From Umbelopsis isabellina (lineage: Eukaryota; Mucoromycota; Umbelopsidomycetes; Umbelopsidales; Umbelopsidaceae): DNA of 64,000 nt. The notes beneath the pieces are model-generated. The model ran no database searches and was not told the DNA's origin. It saw only the letters and a program-made list of their open reading frames with translations. Shown piece by piece: positions 11,515-21,810 of this stretch. The stretch spans positions 1,550,001 through 1,614,000 of the forward strand of contig JAEPQZ010000002.1 of the NCBI GenBank assembly GCA_016758905.1, read 5' to 3'. A program made the translations under genes and the position numbers. Numbering within the stretch: the first letter of the stretch is position 1; every line of letters begins with the position of its first letter.

Positions 11515-13602
11515 TCAAGGCGCACGATACATAATACCAAAACTGTCCATCCATTGACCGGCTGTAGCGTATAACCCAACTAACTCATGGCCATCAGGAG
11601 CCTCGATTTCCGCCAGTCCGCCGCCTGTGCCACCGAACCACTGAGTAATCCGGCCAGCATTAGTGATCATTTGCAAGCCGTCCACCCAAGCTCCACAGCG
11701 AACAACAAATTTGACAACGCGTTCACCAGGCTTCAATCTGAATTCTGTAGCGCCACCTCCTAACTGGCCCAAAACACTTCTTGATCCATCGTTCCACTGG
11801 AAAACCATACCGTCGAAGAATCCTCCGTGGTGAACCAGGATGCTGGTGATATATCGTTGTGGGCTTTGCAACAGCACCACCGATGATTGATGACCACCGC
11901 CTAGACCCTTTTGCCCAAGCTCATGGCTCTTGAACACCTTTCCGGGTACATTTGGCAAGACAACAATATGCTGTCGCAAGAAATCGTCTGCATCGTCCAA
12001 CACTATAGTCTGTGAATTGCAAGATGTTGCTTCGATACGCAGTTTTTCTTGAGGGCCACATCTTGCCTCCTTCTTGCAATGGTCCAAGTTAAGTTCATAA
12101 TAGGTGGTTTGCTGACTGGGTTCTGGCCATTCGAAATGCGTTCGGTATCCACCATTGACTATCAGCTCAACCATAGACAGGCCGGCCGGCGCTTTTATCG
12201 CTAGCCTGTTATGCTCCAATGGTTCTATAGTTGGGCCCATATCACTTTTTGGAGCCCAATAACCATCTTGTGGTATACGAAATGTGGGATGGAAACGGAG
12301 TCGTATCATATCTACACGGTGCCAATGGGAGCCTTCTTCAGCATGTGGAGGAATCGGCGAGGGATGTGAACCGGGCTCTTTCACCATGAAAGTTCGGTTC
12401 CAATTGTTGTAACCACGGCTCATTATTCCCGTAGCAGTATGTGTAAGAGTATGTGCGTGTCCCACTTCGTGCAGCATTGCGCCCATACCAATATTCGCAG
12501 CCTTCCACCATTGTCCAGATTCATTTGCATCATTTGCAACATAGCGAGTGTCAGTAGTTGTGGCGTTCATGAAGGCTGGAACAATATCCTCCATATTACG
12601 TGGCCAAGCATGCAACAGATGGGAACCGAAAATACCCAAAGCCAGATCTCCGGCTTTGCCGCCTAAAGCTGCATGAGCTCTCGTAACCTTCGCCTTTGTA
12701 TCCCAGTGCGAGTCCATCATCAATCCAGCAACAGTACAAGGTTTATCAAATGGAGCACCATACTCTCTTAAGGTGTCTATGAACATGGAATATAAGTCTT
12801 GATCGCCATGATTGGATTCTGGGCTCTGTTGCGCTCGTTTAAGGTCTCTCCACTCTTTCAAAGTCTTCTTAGAACGGACTACATATACAAATGCAGTTTG
12901 ACGTAAAACGCCAGTGTCCTGTGCAGAGATAGTATCTGGAATGTATCGCTCATCTAATCTCAATGCACGTCGTCCCATACCGTTTCGATAAAATTGCTCG
13001 GACATGAAAGCCTGCCACATGTAAGCGCACATTCTAAACTTTTCAACGGCTACATTGAGGGTATTCTCGTGTCGCTTTTCTGGAGGCACATCAAAAGTCG
13101 CGGGCGAGTCGGAAGCAAGCATGATCACCAGGTACAAAGGACTGTTTTGGGTCAGTGGTATATAGGTGACATGGAAATGTGTTGTTTGTGGGCCATATGG
13201 CCCGTTGAATATGAAAGATATGGTATTCGGTCCAGGATTCAAGTGAACGAGAGCCTTGAAGTGAGAATCAACACAGGGCCAGCTAATAGTTGGAAAGCCA
13301 TGGCTCACAACAGACACGGTTGATTCAAACTTGTTTTCTGTGGTTCCAGCTCGTCCGTTGATCAGTAAAACTCTCTGATACACCGTTTCCTTGTCTGCTA
13401 CGTTGGTAATTTGCGGGGCGAGTGTGTCCTTGTGTTCTTGGTTCACAGCTGGGTGTCGGCCCTGGCTTGGCGAGGTAGAAGACCCGTCATGTTGCGAAGG
13501 ACCGTAAGCTTGCTGAGGGGTCAAAGTGGGAACAGGCTTTTGCGACTGCTCATAACTAGGTGGAGTGGGATTGTCGGCAGATGAGTCTTTGACGTAAGTC
13601 AT
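11515..13602 (-). CDS. HExxH metallopeptidase with C-terminal jacalin-like lectin domain
   Basis: Uninterrupted 695-aa frame with no intron. The N-terminus (about 75 residues) is Pro/Ser/Gln-rich and disordered. The middle is a zinc peptidase of the fungal putative-peptidase family that includes yeast YIL108W (PF12044 type). It carries H378-E-V-G-H382 followed at H388 by a third histidine (HEVGHAHTLTH), and then GIMSRG, resembling the Met-turn of metzincins. The C-terminal 150 residues are a jacalin-like lectin fold with Gly-rich strands (GGHQSSVVLL, HHGGFFDGMVFQWNDG, GGGATEFRL). I see no signal peptide, so it is probably cytosolic or nuclear. Substrate unknown. It is the only large intronless gene in an intron-dense region. 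Confidence 0.9.
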   Translation of the reverse strand: MTYVKDSSADNPTPPSYEQSQKPVPTLTPQQAYGPSQHDGSSTSPSQGRHPAVNQEHKDTLAPQITNVADKETVYQRVLLINGRAGTTENKFESTVSVVSHGFPTISWPCVDSHFKALVHLNPGPNTISFIFNGPYGPQTTHFHVTYIPLTQNSPLYLVIMLASDSPATFDVPPEKRHENTLNVAVEKFRMCAYMWQAFMSEQFYRNGMGRRALRLDERYIPDTISAQDTGVLRQTAFVYVVRSKKTLKEWRDLKRAQQSPESNHGDQDLYSMFIDTLREYGAPFDKPCTVAGLMMDSHWDTKAKVTRAHAALGGKAGDLALGIFGSHLLHAWPRNMEDIVPAFMNATTTDTRYVANDANESGQWWKAANIGMGAMLHEVGHAHTLTHTATGIMSRGYNNWNRTFMVKEPGSHPSPIPPHAEEGSHWHRVDMIRLRFHPTFRIPQDGYWAPKSDMGPTIEPLEHNRLAIKAPAGLSMVELIVNGGYRTHFEWPEPSQQTTYYELNLDHCKKEARCGPQEKLRIEATSCNSQTIVLDDADDFLRQHIVVLPNVPGKVFKSHELGQKGLGGGHQSSVVLLQSPQRYITSILVHHGGFFDGMVFQWNDGSRSVLGQLGGGATEFRLKPGERVVKFVVRCGAWVDGLQMITNAGRITQWFGGTGGGLAEIEAPDGHELVGLYATAGQWMDSFGIMYRAP

Positions 13603-14035
13603 TAGTGTGAATGAGGGAAAATAGGGTGTTCAGAGTTTCGGTCATTTGAGATATGGCGGGTAATCACCAGTCACAACTCAGCAGTCAGTGCTACACTTTA
13701 GTCGCTCTCTAGCGAATGGCGTGGATTTGTTCACATAGAGCTTCATATAACACTCCATCTGTAAGAGTATAGCCCTTATATACAAGTAATATGCTATCAC
13801 TGTCTTTCACCAGGTAATTATCCAATATTTATATACAGTTTATTCCGAGTGTCTATCCTACCATCTCAAAAAGTGTGTTGGACACTAGAATTACAGAACA
13901 GTTTGTTAGTGATAATTTCAACCAAAATAGATACAAATCATTCACAACATACCTCATAGCCATCTTTTCATTATAGCATATCAAAAATAGTAATGAGAGA
14001 ACATATTTAGCAACATGGCCATTCAACATTAGTAA
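13603..14035. other. Intergenic: metallopeptidase promoter and MsrA 3' region
   Basis: No gene. The right end should contain the MsrA 3' UTR and the left end the metallopeptidase 5' region. No clear TATA box or repeat was noticed. Confidence 0.45.
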
Positions 14036-14659
14036 TCACTTTCTTGTTTCTTGTATTCGACACTTACCAGGGTTCTTCTCTAGGTATAATTGATGGTACT
14101 CTTCAGCGTCCCAGAATTTGGCAGCAGGGACTATCAAAGTTACAATTTTTTGTTCGGGATAGTGCTTCTCTTGCACTTCTTTGGTGACTTGCTCGGCAAT
14201 TTGCTTTTGGTCGTTAGAGTGATAGAAAATCACAGATCGATCTATGAAATGCAAGTTAGTTTATGTATCCAATGAAATGTATTTCAATCATGCAATGAAT
14301 GCCGCATACATTGGGTGCCGACATCCGGGCCTTGGTAGTTCAAAGTGGTAGGGTCATGCATTTTGTAGAAGAACTCGACCAAATCAGCATATGATACCTT
14401 TGAAGAGTCAAACTGGATTTCTATCGACTCCGCATGCCCAGTGACATCTTTCTTGACATCTGGATACAAAGGGTTTGTGGTGACTCCACCACAATAGCCG
14501 ACACGGCAAGCAATGCCATTTTTACGGTGATGTTTGTTGAAACAGTGTTCGACACCCCTTTTGTAAGCGGTTAATATCTGCTTCAGAGGTAACATTTTCA
14601 TTTTTCGCTATACCAGATACATACCAAAAGCATCCAGCAGCGAATGTAGCCTTTTCCAT
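14036..14659 (-). CDS. MXR1: Peptide methionine-(S)-S-oxide reductase (MsrA)
   Basis: Three exons: 14659-14625, 14557-14310, 14241-14036 (162 aa). MsrA reduces methionine-S-sulfoxide in proteins and free methionine, using thioredoxin. The catalytic motif GCFWG lies at residues 9-13 with nucleophile Cys10. GYCGG, GHAESIEIQFD and GPDVGTQYRSVIFYH are the usual substrate-pocket blocks. A cysteine close to the C-terminus (Cys155, in PGKC) could be the resolving residue. The first exon is only 35 nt and splits the GCFW codon run exactly at Trp, which is why the gene looks fragmented. No presequence, so the enzyme should be cytosolic. Length is typical for short MsrA forms. Confidence 0.93.
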
Positions 14660-14918
14660 GGTAGCTGTGGTATAAAAAGGAAAGCAAAAGTAAAAGAGAG
14701 TGTAGTTGATGATGAGCGGCCAAATTGCAAATTTTCTAGTAACAGCATTAGAAAATGGAATACAGCTCCAATGAGAGGCAAGGTAGGACAGGGCCGAATT
14801 GCGCCATCAGTTGCCGAACTCAGGTGCTCTATTGAAGAAAAAATTGACAATATGTATTACATTCCGATCAAGGGATTTATAACAGCTATGTTAATATACA
14901 ATGCTTTGTAAGCAAAAG

Positions 14919-16192
14919 CTACACTTTTTCAGATTCAATTGCCCAAATGATATCAAGACTTTTCGCAATTGCAGATTCCGGCATAGCCATGATCATGGAT
15001 TTGATGTGGACGTTCAGCTCCTCCTGTGACATTTTGTCTTCCGCCAACTGCTTAAAATTCTTCAGCAGCATATCTACGGCTGGGCCAACGGATGACTCCT
15101 CATGGGCGAGAGTAGTGATAATTTCAGTCAATTTCTCTCCCTTCTTCAATTGCATCTTTGCGAATAGCAACCTCTCAGACGGTAATCCGATCGGAGAAGT
15201 TTTCGCCCACTCATTGATAACATCGTCCAAGGTTCTCGGCTAGGGTTTTGTAAATGAACATATAAATACATGGCAATATTGTGTAATTATGATCGAAGAA
15301 TTACTTACAGCATCGGCATCGAGCACCTGCAAGATCTCTCGAAAACGCGATGATGCACTGCTCCAGTTTTTTATATTCGGCTCCGTTTCCCTAGCCGTTG
15401 TGATTGGATTTTTCTTATCAACATAACACTCAAAAGTTTCTGTATTTGATAGCTGTCCATCGGTAGGATCCTCTTCACACTCTACAAAGTTTGCATTCTC
15501 CAATTTTTCGATCTGGATTCATGTCAGTTAGTTTTGTACTCTAAAGCCCAATAATCATAATTATGCTTTCAATCGCCACGAATGCACGATTCTTATGATA
15601 CGTACCTTGTAATTCCCATCGATGGTAAACTTGAAATGCCCAATCTTTTGTAAAAGCTCAATGGTCTTAATATTAGATGCATCTATAACAATGCGCTGTT
15701 GTCCATCTTTCACAGTTAGAGCTATGGAATCTGGTTTGGAATCATTGTTGTTGCTGTCTTTCAGATAAAAACGTAGTCGATCCTCCCCATCATTATTTTC
15801 TCCGGTGTCTGTAAATTCACAATGGTCGTTTTTAAGTGTTGTAGACAAACGTAACAGACATAGTCAGCGTGCATGAACCTTTGTTGCAGGTGGCGACTCT
15901 CCACAGACGAGAATGTATAAGGCAAAAAAAAGCATAATTAGATCAACATACCAGCAGAATATTCTCCAATGATCAACTTTTCCAGGCGAAACTCGAAAAA
16001 GTCTTTGCGAACAGGCTTTGGCGATGGAATGGGTGTGGGTTTTCCACGCTTATACGGTCGTGGATCTGGAGGCAAGTAATCACCACGGCGACCATAGGGA
16101 CGTGGACCATCCCAGTCTCTTGGTGGTCCTCCATATGCATGGCCATGATACGGTGGAGCATAACCTGGCGGTGGCGGTCCTCTTCTTTTCAT
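14919..16192 (-). CDS. Uncharacterised protein with proline/glycine/arginine-rich N-terminus
   Basis: Four exons: 16192-15952, 15808-15606, 15512-15309, 15239-14919 (322 aa). The first 65 residues are rich in Pro, Gly, Arg and Tyr (RRGPPPPGYAPP, then DYLPPDPRPYKRG), as in many RNA-binding or spliceosomal proteins. The rest is globular: a beta-rich part (RLRFYLKD, QRIVIDASNIKTIELL) and a helical C-terminus. There is no RRM, KH or zinc motif that I can see, and I do not recognise the family. The start chosen is the first ATG; an in-frame TTG lies five codons upstream. The four exons keep frame perfectly, so this is a real gene. A nuclear or RNA-linked role is only a guess from the N-terminus. 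Confidence 0.8.
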
Positions 16193-17149
16193 GATTGTGT
16201 CTGTCAAGATCTCTCAATTGAAGAGTCACGAAACGTCGAGCGCTTAGTTCGACTGATTCAGTTCGGAGTTAGGATGTACAATGACATATTTCAGCTTTTA
16301 TGTAAGTGGAGCTCTTGATATGGATCAAGAAAGTTGATCCAGTGTAAATGGTTCTGTATAATCGTTACATTTAATTATGCTGTTAACAAGGATTATACGA
16401 ACGTCTAACACTTGCAAAATGACCAGGATTGTAGATTTAATGATATAATCGAATGTACTCTAAACATTGAAAGTGGGAACTGATTTGACCACAGACACAG
16501 GCGCCTAAAGCATCACTTGAAAAATAAATTGAACGTTAGACTAACTAGAATCTATTCAGCAACTTCACAAGGACGCAATATGTAGTAGGCCTTTCATTTC
16601 TTTTGAGAAAGATTTGACAAAAAAGGTAAATCGTAAGCCACAAAAAGTAGTCCTTTTGTGATTGGGAAATGAATCAGGTACGAGCAAGGCACGATGGAAT
16701 AGAACTACTCGCGAGATAATGAACAGAAACATAACTTAAATTATAACAGTCATGTTCATCATAAGTTTATCTATACTTTGAAGCTCAATCTGCTAAAGTA
16801 ATCCACTAGTGCTTGTACTCCCGCTCATAGAGCCATTAAGCTATCTGAAATGCCACAAAATACCTTTCAGCCACCACGGGATCACATAAAATGCCTCATC
16901 AACTTATCTAGTTCTTCAGGAAAAGAATAAGAAAGAAAACTTCGAGCCATACATTATGCCATTGGTTAATTATGCAGCTGTGGGCTAATGTCTCTAAATT
17001 TATCGCCCAATGCCAAGCATCATTGTTTCTTTGCAATTGCCTATTTGGAAATTCCGCTTTTGGTGAAACGCTAACGGTAGCCACCTTTTGCGCAACTGAA
17101 GACTCCGTCGTCCTCTTTCTTAGGGTTCATCTCTCTTTAAATCTTCGAG
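16193..17149. other. Intergenic, 957 bp between divergent genes
   Basis: Shared upstream region of the orphan at 14.9-16.2 kb (minus) and the four-TM protein (plus). No coding signal. Sequence is AT-rich, with a CT-rich stretch at about 17101-17140 just before the four-TM start, which is common in fungal promoters. Confidence 0.5.
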
Positions 17150-18491
17150 ATGGGTTGGCAGTTTGTGTTCTTAGTGGTACTGCGTGTTTTGGTGTTTGTT
17201 GTGACATGTTTAGCTCTAGCTTGTCATATTGGTAAGTTCATAAGTTTAGCCTGATTTTTCCCCAACTGTTGTCCAGCGCCTACGTAACTAATCGCGCCTC
17301 GTTAGCCAACATCGTACTCCTAGTGAACTATACAAAAGTTATCAGCATTGCACCATGGTCGAAAAATATACCGGTATGTTGTAATGGTCCTTATCGTACT
17401 TTAGTAAATCCAATCAAATTGACCTTATCGGTCAAATCAGTATATACTGTATCTTGTTGCGCTCGGCGTTTCCTTCTTCTCTTCGCTCGCTTTGTTGTAC
17501 CTTACTGCTGCTCGTAAGAAAACAATCATCGGCGACAAAGTCCTCGGTATAATCAATACCGTCATTGTAGCGGCAATTTTGATTTACAACACGATCAAAT
17601 CTGGTCCAGAACCATGGTTGGATAATACTTTGACGTTCGCAGCAGCCACACATCCCGGATGGATCCCTTACTGTTCTGCATTTAACGGTGGTGTGAAAAT
17701 GGGCAGCAACTTGTTTATGCGCTGTTGTGAGTTGAAGATGAGAATTCTGCTGCGCTTTCAGTTTATCAAATTGACTCTGATCTTCTTTTCAATCGATAGG
17801 GCTAATTAATGGTCTCTGGCTTGGAATGATCATATGTTGTGCTTTCTGGGTTGCCCTGGGCATCTTTGCCTGGACACAACACACCCACGATGTTTATGAT
17901 GACAATGATGACTATCATTACAAATCGGATGTGCCTTTGGTACCTGTACCTTCTTCTCAACAATCATACAGTCATGCATATAGCAACGAGGACCCATACG
18001 ATCGTTCGATGACCACCTCACCGGCGGCGAAGGCCGCTGCCACTTATGGCGGATACAATGACAGTACTCCCTACGACGGATATAACAATTCTGCAAAGCC
18101 AGCATATGCAGATTACAATAGTTCTGCAAAGCCAACATACTCTGAATACAACACACCTAGCTCAGGAAGAGCTTATGGTGGTTATGATACTCGTCCTAGC
18201 GAACGAAGTGAGGGATACTACGATAACTATATTCCTTATCGCTCTCAGGATAACAATACACCGGGAGGTCAAACGACAAACTCTTCAAAGTTTGAAAATG
18301 AAGATACGAGCGTCTACGGCACACCAAGATCCAACCCAGCCTCACCTGGACTATATTCTAATCACAACAACATGAGATATGGTGGTGGTTCTCCGGGATA
18401 TGGCAACGCATATGGAGGTACTCAGAGCAATGCTTATGATTACCAAAGGAACAATTCATATGCAAAGAGCAACGCGTACGAAGGAAGATGA
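17150..18491 (+). CDS. Four-TM membrane protein with Tyr/Gly/Asn/Ser-rich cytosolic tail
   Basis: Four exons: 17150-17231, 17306-17373, 17441-17726, 17800-18491 (375 aa). Exon 1 encodes the first hydrophobic helix (VFLVVLRVLVFVVTCLAL). Helices at about 54-74, 85-105 and 146-165 complete a four-TM, MARVEL-like topology. After HTHDVYDD the last 190-200 residues form a low-complexity tail rich in Tyr, Gly, Asn, Ser and Pro, with an 11-residue tandem repeat. Acceptor choice for exon 2 (GTTAG at 17305) rests on frame and on continuity of the membrane region; nearer AGs give stops. Such proteins occur in fungi, but I know no function. Start: first ATG, giving a membrane helix directly. Confidence 0.78.
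18081..18146 (+). repeat. Two 33-bp in-frame repeats in tail of four-TM protein
   Basis: Two adjacent 33-nt units encode YNNSAKPAYAD and YNSSAKPTYSE. They differ at a few bases, suggesting an old local duplication within the low-complexity tail. Confidence 0.75.
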
Positions 18492-18989
18492 TTCGCGAAA
18501 TGTACTGAACCCTAATCCATTCTTGCTTTTTTTCTCTTGATCGGCATCGGCAACCTCAAAGTGTTTACAAGCATGTAAAAAAAATAACAGTGATAATGCC
18601 TTGTCTCACTTCCGTCAGTAAAGACAAAAGTAGCCAGCCATATATTTTTTGTACTTTATGTGTAATTGATAGCTCCAAAATTGTGCCCAATACAACGTAT
18701 ATATATACGACGAATCAACTGCATTGTTATGTCTGCTGTCACTGAGGGATGTCCTCATATTTTCATAATTAATAGAATGAAGAAAAAGTTCATTTTTAAA
18801 AAGGGGGTTGTCTGACTTTTAGTTCTACATTTTTGTTTAATATGCGCGCTCAGCGAAACAGACACAATTACAACAGACTTATTCAATAGATCTAAAATTT
18901 ACAACCGCTACATAGGAGCCAGCAACATTTTCTTAAAAGAGATGACTGCTCTTCACAGATTTCGAATCAAGAGCAAACATATCAAAGCT
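18492..18989. other. Convergent intergenic region
   Basis: Lies between the stops of the four-TM gene (plus) and GOT1 (minus). No gene. Holds both 3' UTRs; AT-rich stretches such as the TATATATA at about 18700 could serve as 3'-end signals. Confidence 0.5.
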
Positions 18990-19688
18990 TTATACAGGTG
19001 AGGTTCTCTGACTACCTCCAAACATGTAAGCAATCTGGAAGATACATTTAGTAACACAGCTACATAACCCATCTGCAGATTAATTCGCCTCATTACCTTG
19101 GTAAATATAGGGTGGTTGAGAAATGGTCCAATGAATGGTACTCTTCGTAAGAAACTGAGAACGACTGGAAAGAAATCCCTATAATAGATTCATGCATTAG
19201 AATACGCTATATATAATATCATGTAGAGCTGTTGATCTGGCATATATGCATACCCGAAAAGGTTCAAGAAACCAAAAGATTCTACAAGGATTCCAATTAT
19301 AGGCCATTTGATGAATACCAGGATGATACCAGTAACGAAGCAGATAGTTCCCTTCAGCTTATTCTTGCGTGCAAAAAACCCCAGCGTCTTTTGCGCACCA
19401 ATCACCAGTACAAGACCGGAAAGGAACAATATCTAGCAGACCTATATATGAGTTCAACCTTTTCTCATATCATATCTCATTCCAGTACACCTACGTTTCC
19501 AATCGCCAACAATCCAGCGTCAAAGAACATGAACACACCACATATCGTGAAGAACATGCCAAATGCCGTCAAGCCAACTCCAATTTCTATAAGAACATCA
19601 ATACATCGAAGCATTTAGCTTCATTTTTACGTTGCAACGTTCAATGATGTTCATTTGATCACTTACTCTGTCCATCGGTTAACCACAT
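18990..19688 (-). CDS. GOT1: Got1 vesicle-transport membrane protein
   Basis: Five exons: 19688-19667, 19586-19495, 19432-19254, 19178-19097, 19034-18990 (139 aa). Begins MWLTDGQKIGVGLTAFG, the conserved Got1 start, followed by four hydrophobic helices with the family blocks VLVIGAQKTLGFFARK and KGTICFVTGI. Got1 sits in ER-derived COPII vesicles and the early Golgi and supports vesicle fusion and ER-Golgi traffic. The 22-nt first exon and 45-nt last exon (encoding IAYMFGGSQRTSPV) are too small to be seen as frames on their own but keep phase. Length matches yeast and animal Got1. Confidence 0.92.
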
Positions 19689-19950
19689 TTCACGGTAATA
19701 GATGAGATCGAGGAGTAAATTTTCAACTCAGGCAAATCTGAATACCGAATTTCGTGTCATGAAAACTTGAAGCTTGCATATCACCACTCAAATACACACA
19801 CGCTCTCAAATTTATAGATATTTTATGTAAATATGTAAGTGATAGTTTATCAAAATGAACACATTGCGGATTCTTTCAACCCTCAAACAACAAGCTTCCT
19901 ACATTAAAGTTTGTGCGTCATGGCTTCCTTCTTTGCATCTTTCAAGTACT

Positions 19951-21068
19951 TCATATTCCACAGCAAGATGAGCTCTGCGTAGGTGTTTCTTGAACCAAAA
20001 CTGGATTTGCCTGTTTGAGATATCGCTGTCTTTCGGTATCAAATTTACGACCGACTAATGTTTGTGTAATTTGTAAAAACAACTCTTCAATGGCGCCTAA
20101 ACGTGATACAAAATCAGTCAGTTGTGCCCAAATTTGCCGATGACGCAAAGCGGCGCTCACCATCATCCTCCTTCGCTGATACTTCATGTGTTTGGCATTC
20201 TGATCCCAATGTCCTCGCCACGTATTCTTGCGCCCGACGAAGCGGCACTGCTCGGTGAGAGCTAGCCAAATCTAGCTTGTTGCCAACTACATGTATGACT
20301 AAATCTTCAGTCATATTCTTTTTCAATTCTATACAATAGTAGGTTAAAATATCGGCCAAGATAGAAAACACTAACGTTATCAGCATATTTACCCTCCACC
20401 CATGAATTCATATCTAGAAAGCTTTCCTCTGACGTGATATCATACACCAATATAGCAGCATGTGCTCCACGATAATACATTGGCGCCATAGCCCTGAACC
20501 TCTCTGAAAATGGAACATATGTTATTGTCAGCCACGATTGAAAAACCAAAGCAGTCAAACATTGGGATAATTAGAACAATGATCCCATGATGCGGTATAT
20601 TCGGCATTTTAACCTAACATATGACCAATGGCTGCACATCATCTGTGGAGAGAAACCAAAACGTACCTTGACCAGCTGTATCCCAGATTTGCAGTCGAAC
20701 TTTACAATTGTCTACAGATCTATGGATTTGTCCAAATAACAGACATTGAATATGATGTAGCATTGAGGGTATAGAAATGAGTTACACATGTGCCTTACAT
20801 CTTTTTGGTCATAAATGATGCACCTATTGTAGACGTGCCATTTGGCGAAAAGGTTTTTTGAACATATCGAACCACCATAGATGTTTTTCCTACACCTATC
20901 AATGCAAAGGAGAAAATTTAAGAATGTTTGCATATTGCGGTAGGGACTGCGGAGCTCGACACTTTCATGAGCAGCTGTCTATCAGATATCAAGAAGGGAC
21001 GAACACGAACCCGTACTGCCTAGTATGACGACTTTTGCTTCCAGTGTAGATGACGATTGAGCATACAT
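19951..21068 (-). CDS. Rab GTPase of the Rab5/Rab22/Rab31 group
   Basis: Six exons: 21068-21011, 20895-20799, 20719-20667, 20503-20393, 20328-20161, 20096-19951 (210 aa). All G motifs are present: GSTGVGKTS (P-loop), TIGASFMTKK (switch I; the GASF signature is shared with Rab22/31 and Rab5), WDTAGQERFRAMAPMYYRG (switch II), GNKLDL and a degenerate VSAKEDD in place of SAK. The C-terminus ends CCGI, a geranylgeranyl-accepting double cysteine. Rabs of this group act on early endosomes. The first intron has a GTTCGT donor; the frame across it recreates the P-loop exactly. The KEDD tetrapeptide after SAK is unusual. Subfamily assignment is by eye and could be Rab5, Rab21 or Rab22-like. Confidence 0.88.
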
Positions 21069-21810
21069 TTTGTTTCTAATATTTTGTACGGATTGTCCAG
21101 AGTAATGCAGTTACGCGACCGTGCTGGTATATATATGATTTAGACCGCCGTCAAATATTTCAAATTAAGACAGAAAGGCGAGATGTCGACAAGATCCTTT
21201 ACTACCGCCAGTCACCGTAGGGCAAGATTCTATTGTCTGCTTTATAGCTATAGGATTTTCTGGCACTTCGAGAACAAATCTTCCAGTGAACAGGCTGAGG
21301 TAGTGAATGAAGGGCAGTCAGTAACTTGGAGGAGAGAGGAACGTGGGCTCGCTGGTCGGAGTCTCGAGAAGAAAAAAGCATGATTTCCCTGGTGTCATCC
21401 ACCAGCCTTCCCAAGCAAATAAATTATGACCGAAAGCTCAATATTTGCTTTCAGGAAAATATAATGATGGCCTGCTGCTCGATGGAGTAGTATAAAGATT
21501 TCACCACAATAGTGGTTGTTCTGCCAAACCTTTAATCTTTACGGTTCAATCACTAAAGACTATAAAGTTAAAAATGCTCAAAGTTAGCTACAGAAAGATA
21601 CTTTTGTAATTAAGAATTGTTCTCCAACAACCACTATTAGTGAACAATATATTGTCGACTATGTCACTTTGTTACTGAAACAATATAGCTGCCTTGAAAT
21701 TGTCCAGTCCATAACACGTCAATGAATGTGCCGTATCCCTTGGTATTGGTCGCAAAATTTATACAGCTGCTAGGCTAAACTCAGACAGGCGAGAGCAGGT
21801 AGATCACTTC
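21069..21810. other. Intergenic region between divergent genes, with inverted repeat
   Basis: Upstream of both the Rab gene (minus) and the NIPA-like gene (plus). No coding signal. Contains a 13-bp inverted repeat listed separately. Otherwise nothing recognised. Confidence 0.5.
21508..21638. repeat. Inverted repeat, 13-bp perfect arms about 105 bp apart
   Basis: The left arm AATAGTGGTTGTT (21508-21520) is the exact reverse complement of AACAACCACTATT (21626-21638). A second pair, ATTGTTC/GAACAAT, lies at 21617-21648. The structure could be the end pair of a small MITE or a cruciform; no target-site duplication was recognised. Confidence 0.5.

Noticed and set aside
16972-17235. Plus-strand 87-codon frame overlapping the four-TM start
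   Set aside because: Its frame can be spliced to exon 2 with another acceptor (17279), but that discards the clear first membrane helix. The chosen frame and acceptor restore the four-TM topology.
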